From Lacinutrix sp. Bg11-31 (GTDB lineage: Bacteria > Bacteroidota > Bacteroidia > Flavobacteriales > Flavobacteriaceae): a DNA stretch of 64,000 nt. The notes beneath the pieces are model-generated. The model had not been told where the DNA came from. It worked only from the letters and a program-made list of their open reading frames with translations, and searched no databases. Location of the stretch: assembly GCF_002831665.1 (NCBI RefSeq), contig NZ_CP025118.1:1302001-1366000 (forward strand). Reading direction: 5' to 3'. Positions 51,281 through 59,236 of this stretch are shown here, piece after piece (the stretch's first letter is position 1; each line of letters starts with the position of its first letter). The position numbers were made by a program, and so were the translations under genes.

Positions 51281-52225
51281 ATGACATTAGGATTAGGAAC
51301 AGCAGCTCTTGGAAGACCTCAATATATAAATATACGTCAAAAGCATGCTAACAACTCCGATATAGAAACCTTTAGAAAACATAGTTTTTCTGTTTTAGAG
51401 AATGCTTACAATTTAGGCATTAGGTATTTTGACACCGCTCCAGGTTATGGTTTGGCTGAAGATTTACTTTTAGAATGGTTGAAAACCAAAAACGATGCGA
51501 GTATTGAAATCGCAACTAAATGGGGATACACCTATGTTGCTAATTTTAATGCTAACGCAAAAGTTCACGAAATAAAAGAACACAGTTTAGAGAAACTAAA
51601 CGAACAATGGAAAGTCTCTAAACTGTTTTTTCCTTATTTAAAAGTGTATCAAATTCATTCTGCTACTTTGCAAACTGGTGTTTTAAAAAATGAAGCTGTA
51701 TTGCAACAACTGGCGTTTTTAAAAAAAGAGCACAATTTAAAAATAGGACTAACTACAACAGGAACAAACCAGGTTGAAGTTATAAAAGAAGCCTTAAATG
51801 TATTGGTTGATGGTGAACAGATTTTCGATGTGTTTCAAGTGACTTATAATTTTTTAGATCAAAGTTTAAGTGACATTTCTAATGAGTTAGTAAGACAAAA
51901 CAAATCGATTATTATTAAAGAAGCTGTGGCAAATGGTCGCATTTTTAAGAATATTAAATATCCTCATTACAAAGCGTTATATACTGTTTTAGAAACTTTA
52001 TCTGATAAATATAAAGTTGGCGTAGATGCTATTTCTTTAAAGTATTGTGAGCAAACAATTCCTGAAAGTATTGTTTTAAGTGGAGCTAGTAATACCGAGC
52101 AATTAAATGAAAATTTAAAAGCGAATTCTTTTTCTCTTTCTAAAAATGAAATCGAATTATTAAGTACTTTTAAAACGGCTCCAGAACTTTATTGGACAGA
52201 AAGAAAAAATCTACAATGGAATTAA
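51281..52225 (+). CDS. Aldo/keto reductase
   Basis: 314 residues, TIM-barrel AKR. The tetrad positions are visible: D and Y in IRYFDTAPGYGLAEDLL, K in EIATKWGYTYV, H in VYQIHSATLQTG. The C-terminal SIVLSGASNTEQLNENL is the NADPH-binding end. It resembles the YccK/Tas-like AKR group acting on small carbonyls. Its stop overlaps the start of the second MsrA gene by 10 bp, so the two are coupled. Substrate unknown; carbonyl detoxification fits the redox setting. Confidence 0.9.
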   Translation: MTLGLGTAALGRPQYINIRQKHANNSDIETFRKHSFSVLENAYNLGIRYFDTAPGYGLAEDLLLEWLKTKNDASIEIATKWGYTYVANFNANAKVHEIKEHSLEKLNEQWKVSKLFFPYLKVYQIHSATLQTGVLKNEAVLQQLAFLKKEHNLKIGLTTTGTNQVEVIKEALNVLVDGEQIFDVFQVTYNFLDQSLSDISNELVRQNKSIIIKEAVANGRIFKNIKYPHYKALYTVLETLSDKYKVGVDAISLKYCEQTIPESIVLSGASNTEQLNENLKANSFSLSKNEIELLSTFKTAPELYWTERKNLQWN

Positions 52226-52737
52226 CCAAAGTCGCATTTGGTGGTGGTTGCCATTGGTGTACAGAAGCGGTGTTTCAATCTCTAAAAGGTGTAGAAAAAG
52301 CAGAACAAGGTTTTGTGGCTTCGGTAGCCGAAAATAGTAGTTTTTCGGAAGCTGTTATTGTACATTTTCAAGCTGAAATTATCGCTTTAAAAACATTAAT
52401 AGAAGTGCATTTATTAACACATAAAAGTACGAGTAATCATTCTATGCGAAAAAAATACCGCTCGGCTATTTATTCATTTTCTCATTCTCAAGAGCAAGAA
52501 GCTATGGGTTTACTTGCTGGTTTTCAAGAACAATTTAATAATAAGATTATTACACAAGTGTATCCGTTTTCAGAGTTTAAAGCTTCGGAAGAGGCTTTCC
52601 AAAATTACTATTTAAAAAATCCTGCTAAACCGTTTTGCACGCAATTTATTAATCCTAAACTTGAGGTTATTAAAAGAGAGTTTTCTGATTATGTGTCATT
52701 GCGAGGCACGAAGCAATCTCACGAAACCAAAAACTAA
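52216..52737 (+). CDS. Divergent MsrA paralogue with repeat-encoded C-terminus
   Basis: 173 residues from ATG 52216, which overlaps the stop of the AKR gene; an upstream TTG at 52192 is less likely. The catalytic motif is kept with one change (AFGGGCHWCTEAVFQ: His replaces the usual Phe; C12 is the nucleophile). The downstream DRGTQYRS segment is reduced to MRKKYRSA, and no clear resolving Cys is seen except near FCTQF. The last ~14 residues (VSLRGTKQSHETKN) come from a family A repeat running into the gene. It may be a weak or specialised reductase, or on the way to loss. Confidence 0.8.
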   Translation: MELTKVAFGGGCHWCTEAVFQSLKGVEKAEQGFVASVAENSSFSEAVIVHFQAEIIALKTLIEVHLLTHKSTSNHSMRKKYRSAIYSFSHSQEQEAMGLLAGFQEQFNNKIITQVYPFSEFKASEEAFQNYYLKNPAKPFCTQFINPKLEVIKREFSDYVSLRGTKQSHETKN

Positions 52738-52791
52738 TAAACAACAGATTGCCTCAGGTTTACTTCGTTCCTCGTAAAGCTCGCAATGATC
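52694..52791. repeat. Family A repeat overlapping the 3' end of the second msrA
   Basis: GTGTCATTGCGAGGCACGAA (from 52694) is the forward arm and lies inside the coding region; GATTGCCTCAGGTTTACTTC and the following CTCGCAATGA form the degenerate inverted arm. The stop codon of the gene is inside the loop. Confidence 0.85.
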
Positions 52792-52797
52792 TTTTTT

Positions 52798-52898
52798 GCA
52801 TTAAGGATTGAAACGGCATCCTTTTTTATTTTTATTAAAAAAGATATAGTGCAAAGCCTGACGTTTTGCTTTTTTTTTAAGCAAAAGGTAATGCCCTA
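52798..52898 (+). repeat. ~100-bp fold-back element, copy 1
   Basis: Starts GCATTAAGGATTG, continues GGCATCC, AAAAAGATATA, AAAGCCTGAC and ends GGTAATGCCCTA. The ends GCATTA and TAATGC are inverted. A second copy in the same orientation lies at 59088-59185 and shares these blocks in the same order with variable filler. Confidence 0.75.
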
Positions 52899-52940
52899 AT
52901 TATTATTAATTAAATTAGATGCAAATAATTATTCGATGCG

Positions 52941-52963
52941 TTTCCCACTTTCGCGGGAATGAC
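52941..52963. repeat. Small palindrome, family B-like
   Basis: TTCCCACTTTCGCGGGAATGA: short stem TTCCC/GGGAA, with the AATGAC end also seen at 3651-3707. Located before the patatin gene. Confidence 0.5.
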
Positions 52964-52992
52964 GAATATTTCCGCTAAGGCAGAACATTCTT

Positions 52993-54294
52993 ATGAAGAA
53001 CAAAAAGAAAATAGGTTTAAGTCTTTCTGGTGGTGGTTATCGTGCTACTATTTATCATTTAGGGACTTTAAAAAAACTAAAGGAATTAGAGATACTTGAC
53101 AAAGTAGATGTGATTTCTACCAATTCGGGAGGTTCTATTACTGGAGCAACTTATGGTTTACACAAAGATAATTTTGAAGCTTTCGAGGCCATAATAAGAC
53201 AAGGTGTAAAACGTAGTGTTATTAAAGGTGTGTTAGTTTCTTGGCAATTTTTATTGGTTTTTGCTACTACTCTATTTTGGATGCTAACAATACTCTATTT
53301 ATTGGCAAATGGCTATGCTTGGTCAAGTTTTGGTTTGTTAATTGCCTTGGTTGTAGTGTTCTTATTTTTTCAGTTTAATTTGTTTCCTATTAGTACGCTT
53401 AACGAGAAGATGTACAATACGTTTTTCTTTAATGGTAAGACTTTAAACGATTTACGAAAAGATGTTCGGTTTGCTATAAATGCTACAAATTTGGAGACTG
53501 GACGTTTGTTTACGTTTAGTAATGATACGATGGGAGATTCGGTTTACGATTTTCCTTCGGATGATGATGAACCTATAAAATTTGAGTCGGATAATTTTCC
53601 AATTGCTCGTGCTGTAGCTGCCTCAACGGCTGTGCCTTTTGTGTTTACGCCTATTAAAATAGATAAAGAATTCTTTAGTAATACAGAAGATACAAAGCGC
53701 GCAAAACCGCGATTAGTAGATGGTGGTGTTTACGATAACCAAGGTGCGCATAAAATTACACAAACTAAAAGTGCTTATGGTAGCCAGATTGTTATTATTA
53801 GCGATGCTGGAAATACTATGCCTTTTAAAAACACGTACAGAAACACGTTGACAATGCTTATTAGAACTAGCGATGTGTTTATGAATAGGATTAAAAATCT
53901 GCAAATGGTACACTATCTGTATCAAAACCATAATAACGATAAACGTGAAATTGCATACCAGTCTTTAGGTTGGGATATTGAGGATTCGATACGCAAGTTT
54001 ATAGATGGTATTGAGGATGATATTATTTTACCTCAGGTTTTAAAACATCATAATATTACGGAAGATGATGTTACTAATAAAGATTGGGAAACCATTAAAA
54101 ACAAAGTAAAAGCGAGTATTAATTATAAAGCGATAATTGCTAATGCTAATACAAAAGCCCAACTAGAAATTGCACGACATGTAAAGACTAATCTTACGCC
54201 TTTAAAAGACGAGCAGATTGAGGCTTTAATAAACCATGCGTCGGTTTTAACAGAAATACAAGTGAAATTGTATTGTGTGAGTTTGTTTGAATAA
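52993..54294 (+). CDS. Patatin-like phospholipase with membrane segments
   Basis: 433 residues. Patatin features: oxyanion loop GLSLSGGGYRA at 8-18, nucleophile S45 in STNSGGSITGA (a variant of GxSxG), and the dyad Asp in LVDGGVYDNQG near residue 242. Two membrane helices (~78-118) are inserted between nucleophile and the rest, so the enzyme is anchored to the inner membrane. It should hydrolyse phospholipid or other acyl esters. The gene is single, with a terminator shared with the convergent yceI-like gene. Confidence 0.88.
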   Translation: MKNKKKIGLSLSGGGYRATIYHLGTLKKLKELEILDKVDVISTNSGGSITGATYGLHKDNFEAFEAIIRQGVKRSVIKGVLVSWQFLLVFATTLFWMLTILYLLANGYAWSSFGLLIALVVVFLFFQFNLFPISTLNEKMYNTFFFNGKTLNDLRKDVRFAINATNLETGRLFTFSNDTMGDSVYDFPSDDDEPIKFESDNFPIARAVAASTAVPFVFTPIKIDKEFFSNTEDTKRAKPRLVDGGVYDNQGAHKITQTKSAYGSQIVIISDAGNTMPFKNTYRNTLTMLIRTSDVFMNRIKNLQMVHYLYQNHNNDKREIAYQSLGWDIEDSIRKFIDGIEDDIILPQVLKHHNITEDDVTNKDWETIKNKVKASINYKAIIANANTKAQLEIARHVKTNLTPLKDEQIEALINHASVLTEIQVKLYCVSLFE

Positions 54295-54321
54295 TGAGTT
54301 AAAACTATAATATATTAAACG

Positions 54322-54356
54322 AAAAAAACCAGAACAATTACTGTTCTGGTTTTTTA
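54322..54356. terminator. Bidirectional terminator between patatin and YceI genes
   Basis: AAAACCAGAAC and GTTCTGGTTTT form an 11-bp stem around AATTACT with A/T tracts on either side. Confidence 0.85.
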
Positions 54357-54391
54357 ATATTTGCTATTATTTTTATATAAATACGGTTTGC

Positions 54392-54952
54392 TTAAAACTG
54401 TAAGTCTACAACTAGATCAAACTCGTCGTAAATTGCTTTGTCTTTTAAACCATCGAAAAAGCTAGTAGAACCATATCTTACATCAAATTTTGTTCTGTCT
54501 ACTTTTAATGTTGCTGTTGCTTTACTTCCATATACAGATACATTTACTGTTACTGGATTTGTTTTTCCTTTAATAGTTAAATCTCCTGTAACTGTGTATG
54601 AGTTTTTACCTGAAGCTTCTACTTTTGTAAATACTAACTTTGCTGTTGCAAATTTCTCTACTCCAAAAAAGTCATCAGATTTTAAATGTCCATCTAATTT
54701 ACCTTTGTACTCACCTTCTAAATCTGTAGCACTAATAGTCGTCATGTCTATAACAAACGCTCCTCCTGTTAATACGTCGTCTTTAAAAGCTAAATCTCCA
54801 GATTGTAAATTAATTGTTCCTTCGTGAGAACCTGTTACTTTGTAACCTTTCCAAACTACTTTACTATCTGTTGTGTTAATAGTTTTCGTTTGTGCCGTAA
54901 TAGTTGACGTAAATGCTGCAAATGCTATAATTGCTGTTAAAACTTTTTTCAT
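54392..54952 (-). CDS. YceI-family periplasmic lipocalin-like protein
   Basis: 186 residues. Signal peptide MKKVLTAIIAFAAFTSTITAQ, then the YceI beta-barrel: TDSKVVWKGYKVTGSHEGTI, ATDLEGEYKGKLDGHLKSDD, FFGVEKFATAKLVFT and the C-terminal DEFDLVVDLQF. YceI proteins bind isoprenoid or amide lipids in a hydrophobic cavity. There is no partner cytochrome b561 gene adjacent. The Crp/Fnr gene on the same strand is 95 bp upstream and may or may not be related. Confidence 0.92.
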   Translation of the reverse strand: MKKVLTAIIAFAAFTSTITAQTKTINTTDSKVVWKGYKVTGSHEGTINLQSGDLAFKDDVLTGGAFVIDMTTISATDLEGEYKGKLDGHLKSDDFFGVEKFATAKLVFTKVEASGKNSYTVTGDLTIKGKTNPVTVNVSVYGSKATATLKVDRTKFDVRYGSTSFFDGLKDKAIYDEFDLVVDLQF

Positions 54953-55047
54953 TTTTGTATGTTTTTATATTATGTAGCAAAGATCTCACAACACTACGAC
55001 ATAAAAGATGACCTAGTTTATTAAATAATGTTAATCTAGTTTAACAT

Positions 55048-55632
55048 TTATTTTTCTGTAGCAATCTGGCTCTTAATTTTACTTAAAAACTCTTTAGTAA
55101 TACCTAAGTAAGAGGCTACCATATATTGTGGAATGCGTTGTTCTATTTCTGGATAACTTTCATTGAAAACTAAATACCTTTCTTTTGCAGACATACTAAA
55201 ATTTCTAACGATTCTTTTTTGTGAAGCAACATAAGCTTTCTCGGTTATTATACGAAAACAGCGTTCTAATTTTGGGATTTTAGAATACGTGTCTTCAATA
55301 TTATTATGCGAAACCTGAATTAACTCTGTGTCTTCAATACATTGCACATTAAAATCTGATGGTGCTTGCGAAACAAAGCTACCTAGATCTGAAGTCCACC
55401 AATTTTCGACACCAAACATAAGAATGTGTTCCTGCCCTAAATCGTCCACATAAAACATTTTAACACAACCCGAAACAATAAAACATATCTTATTACTTAC
55501 ATCTCCTTGTTGTAAAATATACTGCCCTTTTAAATATTTACGATAGACCAGTTTTGAAGTAAAATAAGTTTCCTCTTCTTCTGTTAATGTTACTATTTTA
55601 TTAATGTAAGATAAGAGTGGTTGGCTATTCAT
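55048..55632 (-). CDS. Crp/Fnr-family transcription regulator
   Basis: 194 residues from ATG 55632 (an upstream ATG at 55656 would add eight). N-terminal cNMP-binding-like barrel: YLKGQYILQQGDVSNKICFI and GCVKMFYVDDLGQEHILMFG. C-terminal winged helix: MVASYLGITKEFLSKIKSQI. It lacks the Arg-Ser phosphate-binding loop of true CRP and Fnr cysteines, as usual for the many flavobacterial paralogues. A second member of the family is encoded 900 bp away across the desaturase gene. Confidence 0.9.
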   Translation of the reverse strand: MNSQPLLSYINKIVTLTEEEETYFTSKLVYRKYLKGQYILQQGDVSNKICFIVSGCVKMFYVDDLGQEHILMFGVENWWTSDLGSFVSQAPSDFNVQCIEDTELIQVSHNNIEDTYSKIPKLERCFRIITEKAYVASQKRIVRNFSMSAKERYLVFNESYPEIEQRIPQYMVASYLGITKEFLSKIKSQIATEK

Positions 55633-55660
55633 TATAATATTTTGATTGCCTAACAAATAT

Positions 55661-55690
55661 AAAAAAAGCCATTACAAATAATGGCTTAAT
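55661..55690 (-). terminator. Terminator of the desaturase gene
   Basis: AGCCATTA/TAATGGCT stem around CAAA, with a run of T on the minus strand. Confidence 0.8.
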
Positions 55691-55745
55691 TCTATAGTAA
55701 TTGGTATTAAATACAATTACTCTTATTTTAAAATATAGTGTACTA

Positions 55746-56489
55746 TTAAGATACTTTTGCAGTCGATTTTTTAAGTTTAATCAATCTTAATTTATCTAAA
55801 ACTACCATAATTAAATACGTAAAATCAACCTCATGCCATTTTACACCAAAATTAGCACGACCAGAATGTGTGTGATGGTTATTGTGATAGCTTTCTCCCA
55901 TCATTAAAAAATCGAATGGTAATAAGTTTTTAGAAGTGTCGTTAACTTTAAAGTTTACATAACCATAAATGTGCGCAAACCAGTTAATTATTACACCGTG
56001 AATTGGTGCCATAAAAAAGGCGATAGGTAAAAATAACCATTGCCACCAAGCTGTTGCAAATACAATAAAAAACACAGTATAAACTGCAGCCCAAGCTAAT
56101 CTAGAAAATTTTGAACTCGCAAACTTATCGAAACCTTCCCATTGTGGAACGTTTTTAGTAAACTTATCTGCTACTGCAATTCTTTTGTTATTTATGTCTT
56201 GGTAAATGTTTTTTGTACGCCACATCATAGAAAATACAGTTGCATCGTATTTTGGTGAGTGTGGATCTTTTTCTGTATCTGCATAAGCATGGTGCATTCT
56301 ATGCATTACACCATAACCATAAGCACTTAAATAATTAGATCCTTGAGTTACCCAAGTTAAAACAAAACATATTTTCTCCATTACTGGAGACATAGTATAA
56401 GTTTGGTGTGCAGCATAACGGTGTAAAAAGAAGGTTTGGAAAAACAATCCTGTATACCAAAGTGTTATTATTAATATTAAAATCATCAT
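55746..56489 (-). CDS. Membrane fatty acid (acyl-CoA) desaturase
   Basis: 247 residues, short but complete. The three His boxes are HRYAAH (23-28), HRMHH (63-67) and HNNHH (near residue 203), the diiron ligands of acyl-CoA delta-9-type desaturases. Membrane helices flank them. The enzyme introduces a double bond in acyl chains, using ferredoxin or cytochrome b5-like donors not encoded nearby. It is placed between two Crp/Fnr-family genes; together with the envelope theme this may be a membrane-fluidity control locus. Confidence 0.92.
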   Translation of the reverse strand: MMILILIITLWYTGLFFQTFFLHRYAAHQTYTMSPVMEKICFVLTWVTQGSNYLSAYGYGVMHRMHHAYADTEKDPHSPKYDATVFSMMWRTKNIYQDINNKRIAVADKFTKNVPQWEGFDKFASSKFSRLAWAAVYTVFFIVFATAWWQWLFLPIAFFMAPIHGVIINWFAHIYGYVNFKVNDTSKNLLPFDFLMMGESYHNNHHTHSGRANFGVKWHEVDFTYLIMVVLDKLRLIKLKKSTAKVS

Positions 56490-56546
56490 AGTTCTTCGCT
56501 TTTCGCAAAGGTCTATAGTTCTAATACTTTATACAATGAACCTAAG

Positions 56547-57119
56547 TTAAGAAATACGTTTTCTAATACGGCTTAATGCTTGTGCTGTAACACCAATATA
56601 TGAGGCTATATATTTTAAAGGAATTTCTTTAATTAATTTTGGACGCTCTGTGAATAGGTTAAGATAACGCTCTTCTGCAGTTTCGTTTAATAGGGATTGT
56701 TCTCTTTTAGATTTTATAAGAAATAACCGCTCTGAAGACAAACGACCAATAACATTACCAGCAAAACTTTTCTCGTAAACTTCTTGCAAATCGTCATACG
56801 AAATACTCCACATTGAAACCTCTGTTAAGGCTTCTAGTTTATACAATGATGGTTTTCTGGTAAGAAAAGAATCGTAAGCGCTTACAAATTCGTTTTTAAA
56901 ACAAAACCCAAATGTAATGTCTTTTTCCTTTTCTTCCTTCGGAATTAAAAAGCGCGCAATACCTTCGTCTATAAATGAAATGTAGTTTTCGGTCTCTCCA
57001 ACACTAACAATGGTCCTCTTTTTTTTGAAGATTCTATTTTCTAATTTAGAAGAAAAAAGTTGCCAATCTTCATCTGAAATAGCAACTGTTTTCTCTATGT
57101 ATTCTCTAATGTTTACCAT
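56547..57119 (-). CDS. Crp/Fnr-family transcription regulator
   Basis: 190 residues. cNMP-like N-terminal barrel (RTIVSVGETENYISFIDEGI) and C-terminal HTH (IPLKYIASYIGVTAQALSRI). The KEKDITFGFCFKNEF segment is typical for Bacteroidota Crp-like sensors. There is no clear ligand motif. It lies 57 bp upstream of the desaturase gene in the same direction and could be in one unit with it. It is not closely similar to the neighbour regulator at 55048. Confidence 0.9.
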   Translation of the reverse strand: MVNIREYIEKTVAISDEDWQLFSSKLENRIFKKKRTIVSVGETENYISFIDEGIARFLIPKEEKEKDITFGFCFKNEFVSAYDSFLTRKPSLYKLEALTEVSMWSISYDDLQEVYEKSFAGNVIGRLSSERLFLIKSKREQSLLNETAEERYLNLFTERPKLIKEIPLKYIASYIGVTAQALSRIRKRIS

Positions 57120-57157
57120 ATTCGCTTATCCATTACAAATATCGCGATATATTTTAA

Positions 57158-58867
57158 CTATTCTACTCGTTTTCCTGGTAATACTTGTCCGTTTTGAAAC
57201 AAAGTCATACTATCCACCTTGCCTTTAGAGTTTGTATTGAACTCTACTCTTGCTTCCACAACTTTTAAGAAAAAGGTATTATAATCTGAAGGAAAAATTT
57301 CGAATTGAGGTTGTGCAGTTGCTTGTAAAAACAAACGCCCATCTTTTGTTGTAATTGTAATAGCAAATGTTGGTGCTAACTGATATTTACCAGTATAACT
57401 TTCTAACATTTCTTTAGATACGGTTACTTCTTTTATATTAACCTTTAGGCTTTTTAAAACATCGCGAGCGTTATCGTTTGCTGGATTTAACTCTAAAGAT
57501 TTCTTATAATTTTGTATTGCTAATTCTTGTTCTCCATTTTCTAAATAAGCTTCTGCTAAAGAATCGTAAGGATTTGAAGCTTCTGGAAACTCAGCAACAT
57601 TTAATTTAAAAATTTCTAATGCAATGTCCTTTTTATCTTCAGCAAAAAATTGATAACCCAAAGTATTTAATTCTTCAACCTCAAAATTATAATCGTTTGC
57701 TTGTTTGGTTTTAGCTTCTTTGTAAAAAGTAATGGCTTTAATGATACCGTTTACTTTTATCTCTTTAGCTAATACTTTAGCAATAGATGGTTTAATAGGT
57801 TTTAAAGGATAAGAAGGTATCATTAATTTTATAGCAATAGCATCTACGTTTTCGTTACTATTAGTTAAAACAATAACGCCTCTTTTTGATGCTTTATCTA
57901 TTGCAGACATTGCGCAATAACCACCTGTTGCTCCATTATGCATTAAAAACCTGCCATTTTCTATAAACCAAGCCAATGCCATTTCTGCTTTTTGGTCTGG
58001 ATTTTTGTATGCAGATTTGTGCGCAAGTGACATTGCATTGTGTAATTTAGAGTCTATAGTGTTTGCATTAATATTTGCTTTAATATATTTTACCATATCG
58101 CTAACTGTAGAGCGTATTCCTCCTGCTCCACCAAGTGTAATTATATCCCAATTTGGTGTTTCGCTTAGTCCAGCATGTCCTTTTGCTAGGCGTTTTTTCA
58201 TGGTTTGAGTAAACGCTAATCTAGTGTCATTCATTTCCAACGGATTTGCAATATGTTCGATTACTAATTCTTCGTATGTTTTTTCGCTTTGTAATTCTAA
58301 AATATGACCAAGTAGTCCCATCCCAACATTAGAATACTCTGTAACAGATCCAATATCAACGGTTAATTCATGACTAGAAATAAAACTATATAATTGTTCA
58401 TAAGTGTAATCTACATAAGGATTTTTAGGATCTGTTTGCAATAAGTTATCAGGTAATTTGGGTAAGCCAGAAGTATGCGTTGCCAAATGCTTTAACGTAA
58501 TTTCCTTTCCATTACGTGTTGGAGTTTTAATATTTTCTGGCAAATATTTTGAAATAGGGTCGTCTAAACTCATCTCTCCACTATTAACTTTTAATGCTAA
58601 AAGTGTTGCTGTAAATGTTTTTGAAATTGAACCAATCTCGAAAACAGATTCTTTATTTACAGGTGTGCCGTTTTCTTGCGCAGTGTTCCCAAAACTGTAA
58701 TAATCTACAGTATCTCCGTTTATATAACCTACTACGATACCAACATTTATTTGGTTTTCTACTCTAGATTGTATGTACTCTTTTACTTCGTTTGGGATTT
58801 TGGAATCTTGTGCTTTAACTTGAAAACTAAATAGTAAGGCTAATGCAATGAATAGTAGTTTTTTCAT
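57158..58867 (-). CDS. Secreted serine hydrolase (class C beta-lactamase fold) with TPRs
   Basis: 569 residues. Signal peptide MKKLLFIALALLFSFQVKAQ. The beta-lactamase/transpeptidase-like domain has S80-I-S-K83 (SxxK), a Tyr/Asn motif (EYSNVGMGLLG) and HNGATGG (HxG). After ~370 residues come TPR-like helices (YQFFAEDKKDIALEIFKLNV, then LAEAYLENGEQELAIQNYKK), and a C-terminal beta domain ending in QNGQVLPGKRVE. Such proteins are esterases, D-aminopeptidases or amidases; a true beta-lactamase role is not implied. It is a single gene. Confidence 0.9.
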   Translation of the reverse strand: MKKLLFIALALLFSFQVKAQDSKIPNEVKEYIQSRVENQINVGIVVGYINGDTVDYYSFGNTAQENGTPVNKESVFEIGSISKTFTATLLALKVNSGEMSLDDPISKYLPENIKTPTRNGKEITLKHLATHTSGLPKLPDNLLQTDPKNPYVDYTYEQLYSFISSHELTVDIGSVTEYSNVGMGLLGHILELQSEKTYEELVIEHIANPLEMNDTRLAFTQTMKKRLAKGHAGLSETPNWDIITLGGAGGIRSTVSDMVKYIKANINANTIDSKLHNAMSLAHKSAYKNPDQKAEMALAWFIENGRFLMHNGATGGYCAMSAIDKASKRGVIVLTNSNENVDAIAIKLMIPSYPLKPIKPSIAKVLAKEIKVNGIIKAITFYKEAKTKQANDYNFEVEELNTLGYQFFAEDKKDIALEIFKLNVAEFPEASNPYDSLAEAYLENGEQELAIQNYKKSLELNPANDNARDVLKSLKVNIKEVTVSKEMLESYTGKYQLAPTFAITITTKDGRLFLQATAQPQFEIFPSDYNTFFLKVVEARVEFNTNSKGKVDSMTLFQNGQVLPGKRVE

Positions 58868-59048
58868 TTTGAATGGTTTTTGATGCTGTTATAACAAAGT
58901 TAGTTAGAAATACTTTATCTATATTTTAATGCGACTAACACCCAATTCATTGTTGGTATTAACCAAATAACGAATGTAAACTGCAACTAATATTCAAGAA
59001 ATAAGACGTTTACTATTGGTTTATGTTACATTATTAAATAGTGTAACC

Positions 59049-59083
59049 AAAAAACGCAACCTTTTTTGGGTTGCGTTTTTTGG
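59049..59083. terminator. Rho-independent terminator
   Basis: AAAAAACGCAACC and GGGTTGCGTTTTTT form a 13-bp stem around a T-rich loop, in the 369-bp gap between the serine hydrolase and acs genes. The rest of the gap holds the second fold-back element and a family C fragment (CACTCGAAGTGA near 59217). Confidence 0.8.
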
Positions 59084-59087
59084 TTTT

Positions 59088-59185
59088 GCATTAGGGATTG
59101 TAGTGGCATCCTTTTGCTTTTTCTGCAAAAGATATAACGGAAAGCCCGACACTTTGTAGCTTTAGCGGAAAAGTGTAATGCCCTA
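59088..59185 (+). repeat. ~100-bp fold-back element, copy 2
   Basis: GCATTAGGGATTG, GGCATCCTTTT, AAAAGATATA, AAAGCCCGAC and GTAATGCCCTA occur in the same order as in copy 1 at 52798-52898. The strand given is that on which the blocks read in this order. It begins right after a terminator. Confidence 0.75.
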
Positions 59186-59236
59186 CTTCTCTATACAATT
59201 TTTCACACCTCAAAATCACTCGAAGTGATGTTTGAA

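Noticed and set aside
57158..58867. Beta-lactamase resistance gene
   Set aside because: The SxxK/YxN/HxG fold is shared by esterases and amidases, and the TPR tail and secreted form do not match known resistance enzymes.
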